Under the pieces are notes generated by a model. That model searched no databases. It saw only the letters and a list, made by a program, of their open reading frames with translations, and was not told where the DNA came from. Position numbers and translations under genes: made by a program. A stretch of 64,000 nucleotides of DNA from Bacteroidaceae bacterium (GTDB lineage Bacteria > Bacteroidota > Bacteroidia > Bacteroidales > Bacteroidaceae): the NCBI GenBank assembly GCA_017557635.1, contig JAFYYH010000021.1, positions 236,363 to 300,362 on the forward strand. The letters are read 5' to 3'. Of the stretch, positions 13,969-23,345 are shown piece by piece; within the stretch, counting starts at the first letter, position 1, and every line of letters begins with the position of its first letter.

Positions 13969-15306
13969 TCAGACAGCCGGAAGGCTGTTTCCGTTTATTT
14001 TACGATAGATGTCAAGGGCGTAGACATCAGTCATGCCGCTTATGTAGTCAAGGACTGCAAGCAGGCGGTTGTAAATGTCCGGCGCCTTTATGTCATACTG
14101 GCTTGAAACCCGGTCGATGAGTAATTTTGAATACTCGCGATCCGGGTTTTGTACTGCCTCTACCATAAGGTCCAGAAGGGTGCTTATGATACGGAAACCG
14201 GCCAGCTCAACCTCCAATACATCACGTGAGCGGTATATCTTCTGAACGGAAAGATCGGCGCAGTTGCGGTATGCATCCCTGGGTGTGGGACTGATATGTT
14301 TGATGAGTGAGCCGTTGAATGTACCGTCCAGTATTGCCTTCTCGTTCTCAAGGAAAACCTTTGTGCATTCCTCTACCAGAATGCCTACCAGTTTGGAGCG
14401 CAGATATGAGACCTGTTCGTTGACATCGGTCACCATTCCTATTATGTTTTTGGCGTGCTCTTTCTCGGCGGGTTCAAGGAAATCCATCATGAGACTGATG
14501 GTCTGCTCCGTGGAGAGAATCTTGAGTTTATGGGCATCCTCCAGATCCATCAGAAGGTAGCAGATATCATCGGCCGCCTCAACAAGCCATACCAAAGGAT
14601 AGCGTACATATTTGAGCGGCTGACCGGGCTCGGACAAACGGATAATGCCCAATTCATCGGCGATTTTGGCAAATATGGGAGACTCGCTGTCAAAGAATCC
14701 GAACTTATGTTTGCCGTTGGCAAGTATCGATGCGTACGGGTATTTGACAATGGATGCCAGAGTGGAATAGGTCATGGCAAAACCTCCCTTGCGTCGGCCT
14801 ATGAACTGGTGTGCCAGTAGGCGGAATGCGTTGGCATTGCCTTCAAAGTTTATGATATCGGTCCACTGACCGGGATTATCGGCAAACTGAGCCTCCAGAT
14901 TCTGTCCCTTTCCTTCGGTGAAATAGGCCGAAATGGCCTTCTCGCCAGAATGGCCGAACGGCGGATTGCCCATGTCGTGGGCAAGACATGCGGCCGATAC
15001 GATATTGCCGATCTCGGTTATGTTGGTGCCTGCCAGTTCGGGATGTTCCTGAAGGATTCCGCGCGATACGTTGTTACCCAATGAACGGCCTACGCATGAT
15101 ACCTCCAGACTGTGTGTCAGGCGGTTATGCACGAATACGCTTCCCGGCAGGGGGAATACCTGCGTCTTGTTCTGCAGCCTACGGAACGGTGCGGAGAAAA
15201 TGAGGCGGTCATAATCCCTCAGAAATGCTGAACGGTCATCCTTATGAGCGGTCTCCAAACCCTCCATTCCGAGTCGTTTGGCCGATATGAGTCTTTCCCA
15301 ATCCAT
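13969..15306 (-). CDS. dgt: Deoxyguanosinetriphosphate triphosphohydrolase
   Basis: A 445-residue HD-domain dNTPase that splits dGTP into deoxyguanosine and triphosphate. The N-terminus has the family segment [20 protein letters not shown], then the metal-binding H of LTHSLEV and the HD pair in [16 protein letters not shown]. The frame runs 105 bases further upstream, but the ATG at 15306 ([13 protein letters not shown]) is where homologues begin. It is divergent from dut, so two enzymes that trim the dNTP pool share an 85-base intergenic region. The gene ends 4 bases from the convergent upstream gene. Confidence 0.92.
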   Translation of the reverse strand: MDWERLISAKRLGMEGLETAHKDDRSAFLRDYDRLIFSAPFRRLQNKTQVFPLPGSVFVHNRLTHSLEVSCVGRSLGNNVSRGILQEHPELAGTNITEIGNIVSAACLAHDMGNPPFGHSGEKAISAYFTEGKGQNLEAQFADNPGQWTDIINFEGNANAFRLLAHQFIGRRKGGFAMTYSTLASIVKYPYASILANGKHKFGFFDSESPIFAKIADELGIIRLSEPGQPLKYVRYPLVWLVEAADDICYLLMDLEDAHKLKILSTEQTISLMMDFLEPAEKEHAKNIIGMVTDVNEQVSYLRSKLVGILVEECTKVFLENEKAILDGTFNGSLIKHISPTPRDAYRNCADLSVQKIYRSRDVLEVELAGFRIISTLLDLMVEAVQNPDREYSKLLIDRVSSQYDIKAPDIYNRLLAVLDYISGMTDVYALDIYRKINGNSLPAV

Positions 15307-15369
15307 CTGTGAAGTTTGTTTTGTCTCAAAAATAATGGTTTTTCTACTATTTCCGGCTTTAGTTGGCGG

Positions 15370-15386
15370 TATATTTGTTACTTTTG
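15370..15386 (+). promoter_or_regulatory. Possible -7 elements of the dut operon
   Basis: Two overlapping TAnnTTTG matches, TATATTTG (15370-15377) and TACTTTTG (15379-15386), precede the dut ATG at 15392. Neither has a good TTTG at the right upstream distance. Use of the second would give a nearly leaderless mRNA. Confidence 0.4.
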
Positions 15387-15391
15387 TCAAT

Positions 15392-15823
15392 ATGAAGGTA
15401 AAGATAATCAATCGTTCGCATCATGCTCTTCCAGAGTATGCTACAGCGCAGTCAGCAGGAGTCGATTTGAGGGCCAATCTTGACGAGCCCGTAGTAATGA
15501 AACCTATGGAGCGCCGTCTCATTCCCACCGGACTGTTCATCTCACTCCCTGCCGGATTCGAGGCACAGGTACGTCCCCGCAGTGGTCTGGCCATCAAGAA
15601 GGGTATAACCGTTCTGAATACTCCCGGTACTATCGACGCCGATTACCGCGGTGAGATAGGCGTTATCCTTATCAACCTCTCACAGGAGGATTTCACAGTG
15701 AATGACGGAGAGCGCATAGCACAGATGATCATTGCCCGTCATGAGCAGGCTGAATGGATAGAGGTTGAGACACTGGATGAGACCGAACGCGGTGCAGGCG
15801 GATTCGGCCACAGCGGTGTTTAA
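15392..15823 (+). CDS. dut: Deoxyuridine 5'-triphosphate nucleotidohydrolase
   Basis: A 143-residue trimeric dUTPase that converts dUTP to dUMP, keeping uracil out of DNA and feeding thymidylate synthesis. The five family motifs are present: [37 protein letters not shown] and the C-terminal flexible GAGGFGHSG. The ATG at 15392 was chosen because the sequence upstream does not resemble the family. The stop TAA overlaps the ATG of the next gene by one base, so dut leads a four-gene envelope operon. Confidence 0.95.
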   Translation: MKVKIINRSHHALPEYATAQSAGVDLRANLDEPVVMKPMERRLIPTGLFISLPAGFEAQVRPRSGLAIKKGITVLNTPGTIDADYRGEIGVILINLSQEDFTVNDGERIAQMIIARHEQAEWIEVETLDETERGAGGFGHSGV

Positions 15824-17181
15824 TGTATCTGCTGATGAAAAGGGGCTTTTTCATATTTGTTTCTCTGCTTTCAATCCTGGTCGCAGCAGTTTCATGCGGC
15901 TCGGTGCGTCACGCATCCTCTGATCCGCTGTCCGGCTCACAACTGGACGGCTATGCCAGTGACCACTTCTTCAGGGAGGGCATAAAGCAGTATAACGAGG
16001 GACATTATGACGCAGCGATGGACCTTATGTCCCGCAGCCTCGACTATGATACTGCATCGGCAGCCACATGTTATTGCCTGGCCCAGTACTATATGTCACT
16101 TCAGGACAGGGCTCTTCTGGAGAGGTATAACGGTAAAGCCCGTCAACTTCTGGAGAGGGCAGTAAACCTGGAACCCGACAATTACTGGTACCGCCGTCTG
16201 CTGGCAGTCAGTTATCTGCGCCAGGGACGTCAGGCTGATGCAATTGAGCAGTATGAGGAGATATCCCGCCGTTTCCCGGGCAGGACTGACGTGCTCATAA
16301 CACTGGCCGGTCTGTATGACGATGCGGGAGACTATGAGAAGGAACTCCGTGCGCTTGAACGCTACGGCCGTCTTGAGGATGTGGCCGATGAACTCAAGTT
16401 CCAGCGTTTTGTCTGCTACCTTCAGTTGGGTGAACTTGACTCGGCCTATTATGAGTCAGACAACCCGTCAGAGGTGATAGTACTGCTCATGAATACCACC
16501 CGCGATATGATTGAGAAAGCCGAGACCAATCTGGACAAGATAAGATGCCGCTCTCTGCTGGATGTGGTCATGAACTTCTGCGATGTGGTATCGGCCCATG
16601 AACCCCAATTGGCCGAGGCTTATACCCAGAAGTCTGTGGGTTATTTCTGGATGGGTCAGAATGAGGAGGCGCTGGACGTACTGTCCAAGGGCTTAAGGTT
16701 CGTAAATACGGACAAGGACAGAGCCATGCTCTACAACTTAAGGGGAGATTATTACCACACTCTTGGTGAAACGCCCAAGATGTATGCCGATTATGACTCC
16801 ACTCTCATTTATGATCCGGATAACATAAACGTACTCAACAACTATGCCTACTATCTGTCTGTCGAAGGCCGTGACTTGAAGAAGGCTCTGCAGATGAGTG
16901 CCAGGACTCTCGAGGCCGAGCCTCTGAATGCCACATACCTTGACACTTATGCCTGGATCCTGTTCAAGATGGGCAGATACAGTGATGCGCTGGGATATAT
17001 GGAGAAAGCGCTCAGATATCTTGATACGGACAATCCGGAGATATATGAGCATTACGGTGATGTGCTGTTCATGTGCGGAGAGAAAGAGAAGGCACTTGAA
17101 AACTGGCACAAGGCGGTACAGTTCAACAGTACCTCGCCCACACTGGATAAGAAAATCAAACAGCAGAAATATCTGGAATGA
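15823..17181 (+). CDS. TPR-repeat lipoprotein
   Basis: A 452-residue protein with a lipoprotein signal peptide (hydrophobic stretch to VAAVSCGS, Cys near residue 25), then tetratricopeptide-type helical repeats to the end. Repeat cores such as REGIKQYNEGHYDAAMDLM, YRRLLAVSYLRQGRQADAIE and DTYAWILFKMGRYSDALGYM are visible. TPR proteins are scaffolds for complexes, here on the periplasmic side of the inner or outer membrane. A start at 15835 (MKRG) is also possible. It overlaps dut by 1 base and the next gene by 4, so it is translationally coupled to the DUF4292 and EnvC-like proteins and probably works with them in envelope biogenesis. Confidence 0.8.
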   Translation: MYLLMKRGFFIFVSLLSILVAAVSCGSVRHASSDPLSGSQLDGYASDHFFREGIKQYNEGHYDAAMDLMSRSLDYDTASAATCYCLAQYYMSLQDRALLERYNGKARQLLERAVNLEPDNYWYRRLLAVSYLRQGRQADAIEQYEEISRRFPGRTDVLITLAGLYDDAGDYEKELRALERYGRLEDVADELKFQRFVCYLQLGELDSAYYESDNPSEVIVLLMNTTRDMIEKAETNLDKIRCRSLLDVVMNFCDVVSAHEPQLAEAYTQKSVGYFWMGQNEEALDVLSKGLRFVNTDKDRAMLYNLRGDYYHTLGETPKMYADYDSTLIYDPDNINVLNNYAYYLSVEGRDLKKALQMSARTLEAEPLNATYLDTYAWILFKMGRYSDALGYMEKALRYLDTDNPEIYEHYGDVLFMCGEKEKALENWHKAVQFNSTSPTLDKKIKQQKYLE

Positions 17182-17981
17182 GATCGATACGCTACATAAT
17201 ACCGGTTCTGATAGCCGCTCTGCTTCTGGGTGGTTGCCGTTCACAGTCGGCACTCAGAAAACAGAAGGCAAAGGAGGAACAGGAGAGCGAACGTCTTATA
17301 CATACGCTTCTGGAGGCTCCTCCCGTACAGGAACTGACGGCAAGCCTGTCGCTGAACCTGTCCGGCACCAAGGTGAGCGGACAGCTCAGGATGCGCCGCG
17401 GCCGCAGTATCCAGATAAGTGCCAGCATGCTCGGTCTTGTTGAGATAGCCCGCATAGAGTTCCTGCCCGAGATGGTTGTAGTGATGGACAAGTTCCACAA
17501 CCTCTATTCAGTCTGCCATTATGCAGACATCCCATACCGTAATGAACTGGGACTCGATTTTGAGGTTGTACAGGCATTCCTCTGGAACCGCATCTTTGCT
17601 CCGGGAAGTGCCAATGTGGCCGATGCCTCAACGCGTTTGCGCATAGACAGGACCGATGACCAGGGCAAATCCTATATCAAGGATATAGAGTACGGATATG
17701 AGTTCGTGGCAAATGCCGACAAACGTCTTGAAGCCCTTGGCAAATCGGGCAGCGGATACACATTTAATATAGATTATTCTGATTTCACCGCTCTTTCCGG
17801 CAAGTGGGAATACCCGTTGGGAGTTAACTGCCAGGTTAAGGTATCGGATTTCAACCTGAACGTACAGGCCAGGATGTCATCGGTCTCAACCGAGAACAAG
17901 ACCTGGCCGGACAGAACTCAGGTGACCCGTCGAATGAAACAGGTATCGATTGACGAACTTCTGGATAACCTTGATTTATGA
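17178..17981 (+). CDS. DUF4292 lipoprotein
   Basis: A 267-residue lipoprotein: signal peptide with lipobox LLLGGCRS (Cys at about residue 20), then a beta-rich domain matching the Bacteroidetes family DUF4292. Recognisable parts are SLSLNLSGTKVSGQLRMRRGRSIQIS, here split as short strands, and LGLVEIARIEFLPEM. The shape is like the LolA/LolB-type half-barrels that handle lipid or lipoprotein, but the function is not known. It overlaps both neighbours by 4 bases (ATGA), which ties it to the TPR protein and the EnvC-like factor. Confidence 0.8.
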   Translation: MRSIRYIIPVLIAALLLGGCRSQSALRKQKAKEEQESERLIHTLLEAPPVQELTASLSLNLSGTKVSGQLRMRRGRSIQISASMLGLVEIARIEFLPEMVVVMDKFHNLYSVCHYADIPYRNELGLDFEVVQAFLWNRIFAPGSANVADASTRLRIDRTDDQGKSYIKDIEYGYEFVANADKRLEALGKSGSGYTFNIDYSDFTALSGKWEYPLGVNCQVKVSDFNLNVQARMSSVSTENKTWPDRTQVTRRMKQVSIDELLDNLDL

Positions 17982-19174
17982 TGAAAAGATATATCATACT
18001 GCTGTTTCTGCTCTCTGCTCCCATGCTGATGATGGGACAGACCAACTCCGTCATCGAGAAGATGCGTAAGGAACGTGCGGAGATGGAGGAACAGATAGCC
18101 CGTCAGGAAAAGATTCTTACCAGTACTGAATCCAGCATAACCAGTCAGGTAAGCAATCTGAACATCATCACCGCCAAACTCAAGGAGCGCACCAAACTGC
18201 TTGACAAGACCCGCAGTGAGATCCGCTCTCTGGACCGTGAGACCACCCGTCTGGAGAATGAGATAAAACAGCTTGAAAAGGAACATGAGCAGTGCAAGGA
18301 TCGTTACGCCGAGGCCTGCCGTTTCTATCAGCACCAGAATTCCAGTTTCAACCCGCTGACATTCATTCTTGCCACGGAGTCGTTCCGTGAGATGAGCCGT
18401 CGTGCCCGTTACGTGAGCGAGTACTCCAACTCACTGCAGGAAATGGCCGATGAAATCACGCAGAAAGTGGATACTCTTGAGAACCGCAAGGCCCAGATAG
18501 AACTGGTAAGGAAAGAGAAGGATGAACTGCGCAAGGTGCAGCAGAAGAACGAGGAGGAGGCCCGCAAGGAGGAGAAACAACAGAAGACTCTGGTCAACCA
18601 GCTCAAGAACAAACGGACCAACCTCAAGAAAGAGATAGCCGCCCAGCAGAAGAAGATGGATGCACTCTCCAAGGAGATTGACCGTCAGATACAACAGGCC
18701 CTCAAGGAGGAGAAGGCCAAGACTCCTGATAAGGTCCAGTCGCCCGAGGACATAAAACTGTCCGGCACCTTTGAGAGCAATAAGGGTCGTCTTCCCATGC
18801 CTATCACCGGCCCCTATCTTGTTGTGGGCGAGTACGGCGTGCAGAACGTGGCAGGAATGAAGGATGTAAAGCAGAACAACCTTGGCATAGATATTCAGGG
18901 AAATGACGGTGCGCAGGCCAGAGCGGTCTTTGACGGCACGGTTTCATCAATATTCCAGCAGGGAAAGGGCCAGATAGGAGTGCTTATCCGTCACGGCTCA
19001 TACATATCCGTTTACTGCAACCTGAGCGAGACCAGACTCAAGAAAGGCGATAAGGTCAAGACAGGTGACATAGTGGGTAACATCCAGACATCCGATAACG
19101 GAACTCCCATACTCCACTTCCAACTTCATAAGGAGAGCACAAGACTCAATCCTTCAGACTGGTTGCGCCGCTGA
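17978..19174 (+). CDS. EnvC-like murein hydrolase activator (degenerate LytM)
   Basis: A 398-residue periplasmic protein: signal peptide (to MLMMGQ), a long coiled coil at about 20-245 with charged heptads, and a C-terminal LytM/M23 domain at about 285-398. Active LytM enzymes bind zinc through HxxxD and HxH and have a YaHL histidine. Here the matching sites read NLGID, ILHF and YCNL, so three of the four histidines are lost. This is the pattern of EnvC/NlpD activators, which switch on cell-wall amidases at division. I therefore call it an activator, not a peptidase. It is last in the dut operon. Confidence 0.85.
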   Translation: MMKRYIILLFLLSAPMLMMGQTNSVIEKMRKERAEMEEQIARQEKILTSTESSITSQVSNLNIITAKLKERTKLLDKTRSEIRSLDRETTRLENEIKQLEKEHEQCKDRYAEACRFYQHQNSSFNPLTFILATESFREMSRRARYVSEYSNSLQEMADEITQKVDTLENRKAQIELVRKEKDELRKVQQKNEEEARKEEKQQKTLVNQLKNKRTNLKKEIAAQQKKMDALSKEIDRQIQQALKEEKAKTPDKVQSPEDIKLSGTFESNKGRLPMPITGPYLVVGEYGVQNVAGMKDVKQNNLGIDIQGNDGAQARAVFDGTVSSIFQQGKGQIGVLIRHGSYISVYCNLSETRLKKGDKVKTGDIVGNIQTSDNGTPILHFQLHKESTRLNPSDWLRR

Positions 19175-19192
19175 TAATTGAAAAATATTGAG

Positions 19193-19200
19193 TAAATTTG
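19193..19200 (+). promoter_or_regulatory. Possible -7 element of prfB
   Basis: TAAATTTG, a good match to TAnnTTTG, ends 19 bases before the prfB ATG. No TTTG is found at the expected distance upstream. Confidence 0.45.
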
Positions 19201-19219
19201 CAGTCCAAAACGACAACGT

Positions 19220-20344
19220 ATGATTACAGCAGATCAACTCAAAGACGTACTTGACCGCACAGAGGCACTGAAACGCTATCTGAACATAGATTCCAAACTT
19301 ATCCAGGTTGAGGAGGAGCAGTTGCGCACTCAGGCTCCGGGATTCTGGGATGATCCCAAGAAGGCCGAGATCCAGATGAAGAAAGTCAAGGACCTGCAGA
19401 GCTGGATTGACGGTTACAAGCAGGTCAAGGCTCTGGCCGATGAACTGCAACTTGCCATGGACTTCTACAAGGAGGAGCTGGTAACCGAGCAGGAGGTTGA
19501 TGACAACTACGCCAAGGCAATAGAGGCTGTAGAGTCATTGGAACTCAAGAACATGCTTCGCGAGGAGGCCGATGAGATGGACTGCGTGCTCAAGATCAAC
19601 TCCGGTGCAGGAGGTACCGAGAGTCAGGACTGGGCCTCAATGCTCATGCGTATGTACATGCGCTGGGGTGAGGACAACAATTACAAAGTGACAGTAGCCA
19701 ACCTGCAGGAGGGCGATGAAGCCGGAATCAAGCAGGTGACCATGGAGATAGAGGGACCGTTTGCATACGGTTACCTAAAGGGCGAGAACGGCGTTCACCG
19801 TCTGGTGCGCGTATCACCCTACAACGCTCAGGGAAAGCGCATGACATCATTCGCCAGCGTCTTTGTAACCCCGCTTATCGATGACTCGATCGAGGTTGAC
19901 ATCAACCCCGCACTCATGAGCTGGGATACATTCCGCAGCGGCGGTGCCGGTGGCCAGAACGTGAACAAGGTAGAATCAGGTGTACGTCTGCGCTACCAGT
20001 TCAAAGATCCCTATACCGGTGTTGAGGAGGAGATCCTTATTGAAAACACCGAGACCCGTGACCAGCCCAAGAACAAGGAGCGTGCCCTGCAGCACCTGCG
20101 TTCCATACTGTATGACAAGGAACTGCAGCACCGCATGGCCGAGCAGGAAAAGATAGAGGCCGGCAAGAAAAAGATCGAGTGGGGTTCACAGATACGCTCA
20201 TATGTCTTTGATGACCGCCGTGTCAAGGATCACCGCACAGGTTTCCAGACATCCGATGTAAACGGTGTCATGGACGGACATATCGACGGTTTCATCAAGT
20301 CTTACCTGATGTCATTCGCCGAGTCCAAGGAACAGCAGATGTAA
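19220..20344 (+). CDS. prfB: Peptide chain release factor 2
   Basis: A 374-residue class I release factor that ends translation at UGA and UAA. The catalytic GGQ is at residues 244-246 (SGGAGGQNVNK). The stop-codon recognition tripeptide is SPY at 199-201, where most RF2 proteins have SPF. Many prfB genes need a +1 frameshift at an in-frame UGA near codon 25. Here the corresponding spot (Tyr-Leu-Asn, residues 20-22) is read straight through as TAT CTG AAC, so no frameshift is required. It is followed by the CYTH gene after 28 bases. Confidence 0.94.
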   Translation: MITADQLKDVLDRTEALKRYLNIDSKLIQVEEEQLRTQAPGFWDDPKKAEIQMKKVKDLQSWIDGYKQVKALADELQLAMDFYKEELVTEQEVDDNYAKAIEAVESLELKNMLREEADEMDCVLKINSGAGGTESQDWASMLMRMYMRWGEDNNYKVTVANLQEGDEAGIKQVTMEIEGPFAYGYLKGENGVHRLVRVSPYNAQGKRMTSFASVFVTPLIDDSIEVDINPALMSWDTFRSGGAGGQNVNKVESGVRLRYQFKDPYTGVEEEILIENTETRDQPKNKERALQHLRSILYDKELQHRMAEQEKIEAGKKKIEWGSQIRSYVFDDRRVKDHRTGFQTSDVNGVMDGHIDGFIKSYLMSFAESKEQQM

Positions 20345-20372
20345 TAGTCTTTAAACCGATATAACTAATACT

Positions 20373-20852
20373 ATGGCAATTGAAATTGAACGTAAGTTTC
20401 TGGTAAAAGGAACATCCTACAAGACTCAGGCCTTCAGTTACTACGACATTCTCCAGGGTTACATTGCCCATGAGAACGGCCGTTCAGTACGTGTACGCAT
20501 CACTGACAAGGAGGCTATCCTTACCATCAAAGGTCCGTCGGACGCAAAGGGCATGAGCCGTTACGAGTGGAATCACCTGATTCCCGTGGATGAGGCCCGT
20601 GAACTCTTTGAACTGCATCAGAGCGGTGCAATCGAGAAACGCCGCTATCTGGTACACAGCGGCCCCCATGTATTTGAGGTGGATGAGTTCCATGGCGACA
20701 ATGAGGGTCTGGTGATGGCCGAGGTAGAGCTTAACTCAGAGAGTGAGACATTCGTTAAGCCCGATTTCATCGGCAAAGAGGTTACAGGTGACCACCGTTA
20801 TTACAACGCATACCTGGCCACAAATCCTTACAAAACCTGGAATAAGGATTAA
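20373..20852 (+). CDS. CYTH domain protein (probable triphosphate tunnel enzyme)
   Basis: A 159-residue protein that is a single CYTH fold. The ExExK motif (EIERK, residues 4-8) opens it. Basic residues line the predicted tunnel (SVRVRI, LTIKG, EKRRYLV), with acidic metal ligands in FEVDEFHG and AEVELNSE. CYTH proteins cleave inorganic tripolyphosphate or other triphosphates, and a few make cAMP; small bacterial single-domain versions like this are mostly tripolyphosphatases. The stop codon overlaps that of the convergent VanZ-like gene by 4 bases. Confidence 0.88.
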   Translation: MAIEIERKFLVKGTSYKTQAFSYYDILQGYIAHENGRSVRVRITDKEAILTIKGPSDAKGMSRYEWNHLIPVDEARELFELHQSGAIEKRRYLVHSGPHVFEVDEFHGDNEGLVMAEVELNSESETFVKPDFIGKEVTGDHRYYNAYLATNPYKTWNKD

Positions 20853-21238
20853 TTTCTCTTCTTTCTGAAGATAGTCTGAATTGCAAAGTAGCCGATGGCT
20901 GCTCCTACCAGCACGCCTATCGTATCGGCCCAAAGATCAGCCCACTCACCGCTTCTTCCCTGAGTCAGTTTCATCTGGGCTATCTCCATGAGTCCGCCCA
21001 GCGCTATCGGGGCAATGATTGCGAATATGAATATCTTTACCCAGTTCAGGTTCTCATGGTGACGCAGATACTCAATCCAGAGAATCAGCTCCAATCCCAG
21101 GTACATGCCCACATGGACAACCTTATCGATACCTGTAATGGGATCGAGTTTTGTCTTGGGAGGGTTGAATAGTGACAGAAAAAGTATGGCTGCTATGACA
21201 AGCAGCGACAGCGGATATTTTCTGATGAAATATAACAT
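20849..21238 (-). CDS. VanZ-like membrane protein
   Basis: About 129 residues with four predicted membrane helices, matching the VanZ-like family: IDKVVHVGMYLGLELILWIEY-type second helix, then GGLMEIAQ and EWADLWADTIGVLVGAAIGYF. VanZ gives low-level teicoplanin resistance in enterococci, but most homologues have no proven role, so this is not evidence of resistance. The frame can be read from a TTG at 21271; the ATG at 21238 is preferred. It is divergent from the helix-hairpin-helix gene with only 32 bases between start codons. Confidence 0.8.
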   Translation of the reverse strand: MLYFIRKYPLSLLVIAAILFLSLFNPPKTKLDPITGIDKVVHVGMYLGLELILWIEYLRHHENLNWVKIFIFAIIAPIALGGLMEIAQMKLTQGRSGEWADLWADTIGVLVGAAIGYFAIQTIFRKKRN

Positions 21239-21270
21239 GCCGCAAAAATAACCAATAATACCATAACACA

Positions 21271-21936
21271 ATGTCTAAAGACCATTTCTATTTCAACCGA
21301 AATGACAGGATAGTAGCTCTTATCCTATTGTCTGTCATCATAATTGTCAATATAATTCGGAATCCATGGAATCCGCCTGTTCCTGACTACAGTGTGTATA
21401 CCGATTCTATGGAACATACTCCGGATACATTCAGACGCATAGTTTACATCCGGGATACCGTAAGGAGGAAATGGTATGTCTGGGATACTGTAAGGGTTGA
21501 AGTTAAGAGTGTCCGATATGCAGCAAAGAGCAGGCCTGTGGAACCGCTTGATCTGAATGGTGTTGACAGTACGGAGCTGGTTAAACTTCCGGGTATAGGA
21601 CCTGCCACTGCGTTGAAGATCATCAGATACAGGGAGCGTTTGGGCGGCTACTCCGATATCACGCAGCTGGCGGAGATTGAAGGCCTGCCCGATTCACTGA
21701 TGAAATGGTTCATTATTACCGATACCATCCCGTTAACCAAAATCCTGGTCAACAGGGCAACCCTTGCTGAACTGCGCCGTCATCCATACATTGATTTCTA
21801 TCAGGCCCGTGCCATTGTGGAGTTCCGTGATGAGAGGGGAGCAATAAAAAGTCCTGAGCAGCTCTCTTTCATGGAAGAGTTCACTGTTCAGGACCTTGTA
21901 AGATTAAATCCTTATATTGATTTCAGGGATCAATAA
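21271..21936 (+). CDS. Helix-hairpin-helix protein, ComEA-like
   Basis: A 221-residue protein with one N-terminal membrane segment (about residues 13-30) and a C-terminal DNA-binding-like region: one clear helix-hairpin-helix pair (LVKLPGIGPATALKIIRYRE, about 103-122, with GGYSDITQL) and a second, more diverged one (LRRHPYIDFYQARAIVEFR). ComEA proteins bind incoming DNA in natural transformation. Bacteroidales carry this type of protein widely, and its role there is not established. It overlaps the convergent alkaline phosphatase gene by 7 bases. Confidence 0.82.
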   Translation: MSKDHFYFNRNDRIVALILLSVIIIVNIIRNPWNPPVPDYSVYTDSMEHTPDTFRRIVYIRDTVRRKWYVWDTVRVEVKSVRYAAKSRPVEPLDLNGVDSTELVKLPGIGPATALKIIRYRERLGGYSDITQLAEIEGLPDSLMKWFIITDTIPLTKILVNRATLAELRRHPYIDFYQARAIVEFRDERGAIKSPEQLSFMEEFTVQDLVRLNPYIDFRDQ

Positions 21937-23330
21937 CCGGCAAGTTTCTTGATTTTCATGGGAATCTCTATGTTGTTTATCTGACCGGTGAACTGCTCCG
22001 CTCCTGCGCCGATGGCAAATACGGGAACGTAACTGCCTGAATGGCAACCTGCAGCCCAACTGATCTGGGCGCACTCGGTCATGACACGTGCGGCCTCATC
22101 GGACATCTTCTCAACCTCAAAATACTTACCCTCCTCAAGTGCGCCGGGACCCATACCGAAGGTCTCAACGTATGCGCTCTTAAGGCTGGCGGTCTGCTTA
22201 TCGGACAGTTCGATCTTGTCCCAGAAACCAAAGTTCTCCTTGAGTTCCTTCTCAACCTCCTCCCAGGTAAGGATATCGCCTATCTCACGTCCCATCTTCT
22301 CCAGGTGAGCGGTGAATGCATCCTTGCTCATCTTCTGGTACTGAAGCACCTTGAAATTGGTCTTGTAGTCACCTGCGGTCAGACCAAGTCCTCCGGTCTC
22401 ATGATCGGCGGTGATGACTATCAGAGTCTCTTTCTTGTGCTTGAGATAGAAGTCATAGGCTACCTTGATGGCCTCGTCAAAGTCCAACATCTCCTGGATG
22501 TATGTTCCGGGATCATTTGCATGGCAGGCGTTGTCAATACGGCCGCCCTCCATCATCATGAAGAAACCCTTCTTGGGATCCTTCATCATAAAGTCAATGG
22601 CAGCCTCGGTAACCTGAGCGAGTTTAAGGTCACTCTCTTTCTGGTCAATTGAGTATGCCAGGGCGTGATCACTCTTGGATTCCTTGTCAAAAAGTATGAT
22701 TTTATCGGTGGATGCGGCCTTCTGCTTATACTCGTCATATCCGCGTACAACGGTGTAGCCTGCCTGCTCAGCCTTAACATAGTTGTCCTGATCATTTTCA
22801 TCACGTGCTGCCGGCTGACGGAACTCGGCACCTCCAAAGAACTCAAAGCCTGAATCACTCAACTGGTTTCCAATCTGGTGATACATGTTGCGGTGACGGG
22901 TGTGTCCGTAGAAACTTCCCGGTGTGGCATGGTCAATGGAGCAGGATGTTCCTATGGCTACGCGGATACCTTTCTTATGCGCCATCTCGGCTATTGTAAC
23001 CACGGGAGTCTCCCTGTCGGGCAACAGACCAAGGACATTGTTATCGGTCTTCTGACCTGATGCCAATGCTGTTCCGGCAGCCGAGCTGTCAGTAACATCG
23101 CTGTTGGCAGAGTAGGTTATAACAAGTCCGGTATAGGGGAACTGGGTAAAGCAAAGAGGCTTGTATCCGTACTGGCCTTCAATATCCTGAAGGTAATACT
23201 GGATACCCATAACCTGGTTGGTACCCATACCGTCACCTATAAAATAGAACACATACTTGGGGCCTTTCTTTGCAGATGCTGTCAATACCAACAGCATCAT
23301 GGCCAGAATTAAAGTGACTTTCCTTTTCAT
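21930..23330 (-). CDS. Alkaline phosphatase, PhoA family
   Basis: A 466-residue secreted phosphomonoesterase: signal peptide (LILAMMLLVLTASA), first metal site FIGDGMG, nucleophile region VTDSSAAGTALASG with Ser in DSSA, metal ligands in TADHETGG, and the last histidine in AAGCHSGSYV. It would release phosphate from organic esters in the periplasm. The gene lies 15 bases downstream of the cyclophilin lipoprotein gene and is probably cotranscribed with it, so it may depend on that promoter and not on a Pho-box-like element; none was seen. Confidence 0.93.
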   Translation of the reverse strand: MKRKVTLILAMMLLVLTASAKKGPKYVFYFIGDGMGTNQVMGIQYYLQDIEGQYGYKPLCFTQFPYTGLVITYSANSDVTDSSAAGTALASGQKTDNNVLGLLPDRETPVVTIAEMAHKKGIRVAIGTSCSIDHATPGSFYGHTRHRNMYHQIGNQLSDSGFEFFGGAEFRQPAARDENDQDNYVKAEQAGYTVVRGYDEYKQKAASTDKIILFDKESKSDHALAYSIDQKESDLKLAQVTEAAIDFMMKDPKKGFFMMMEGGRIDNACHANDPGTYIQEMLDFDEAIKVAYDFYLKHKKETLIVITADHETGGLGLTAGDYKTNFKVLQYQKMSKDAFTAHLEKMGREIGDILTWEEVEKELKENFGFWDKIELSDKQTASLKSAYVETFGMGPGALEEGKYFEVEKMSDEAARVMTECAQISWAAGCHSGSYVPVFAIGAGAEQFTGQINNIEIPMKIKKLAGY

Positions 23331-23345
23331 AAACTATCGTTTTCC

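Noticed and set aside
20849..21238. Teicoplanin resistance gene (VanZ)
   Set aside because: Only the broad VanZ-like fold is supported; no other van genes are present.
22041..22652. 203-codon open frame opposite the alkaline phosphatase gene
   Set aside because: Antisense shadow of a gene with intact catalytic motifs.
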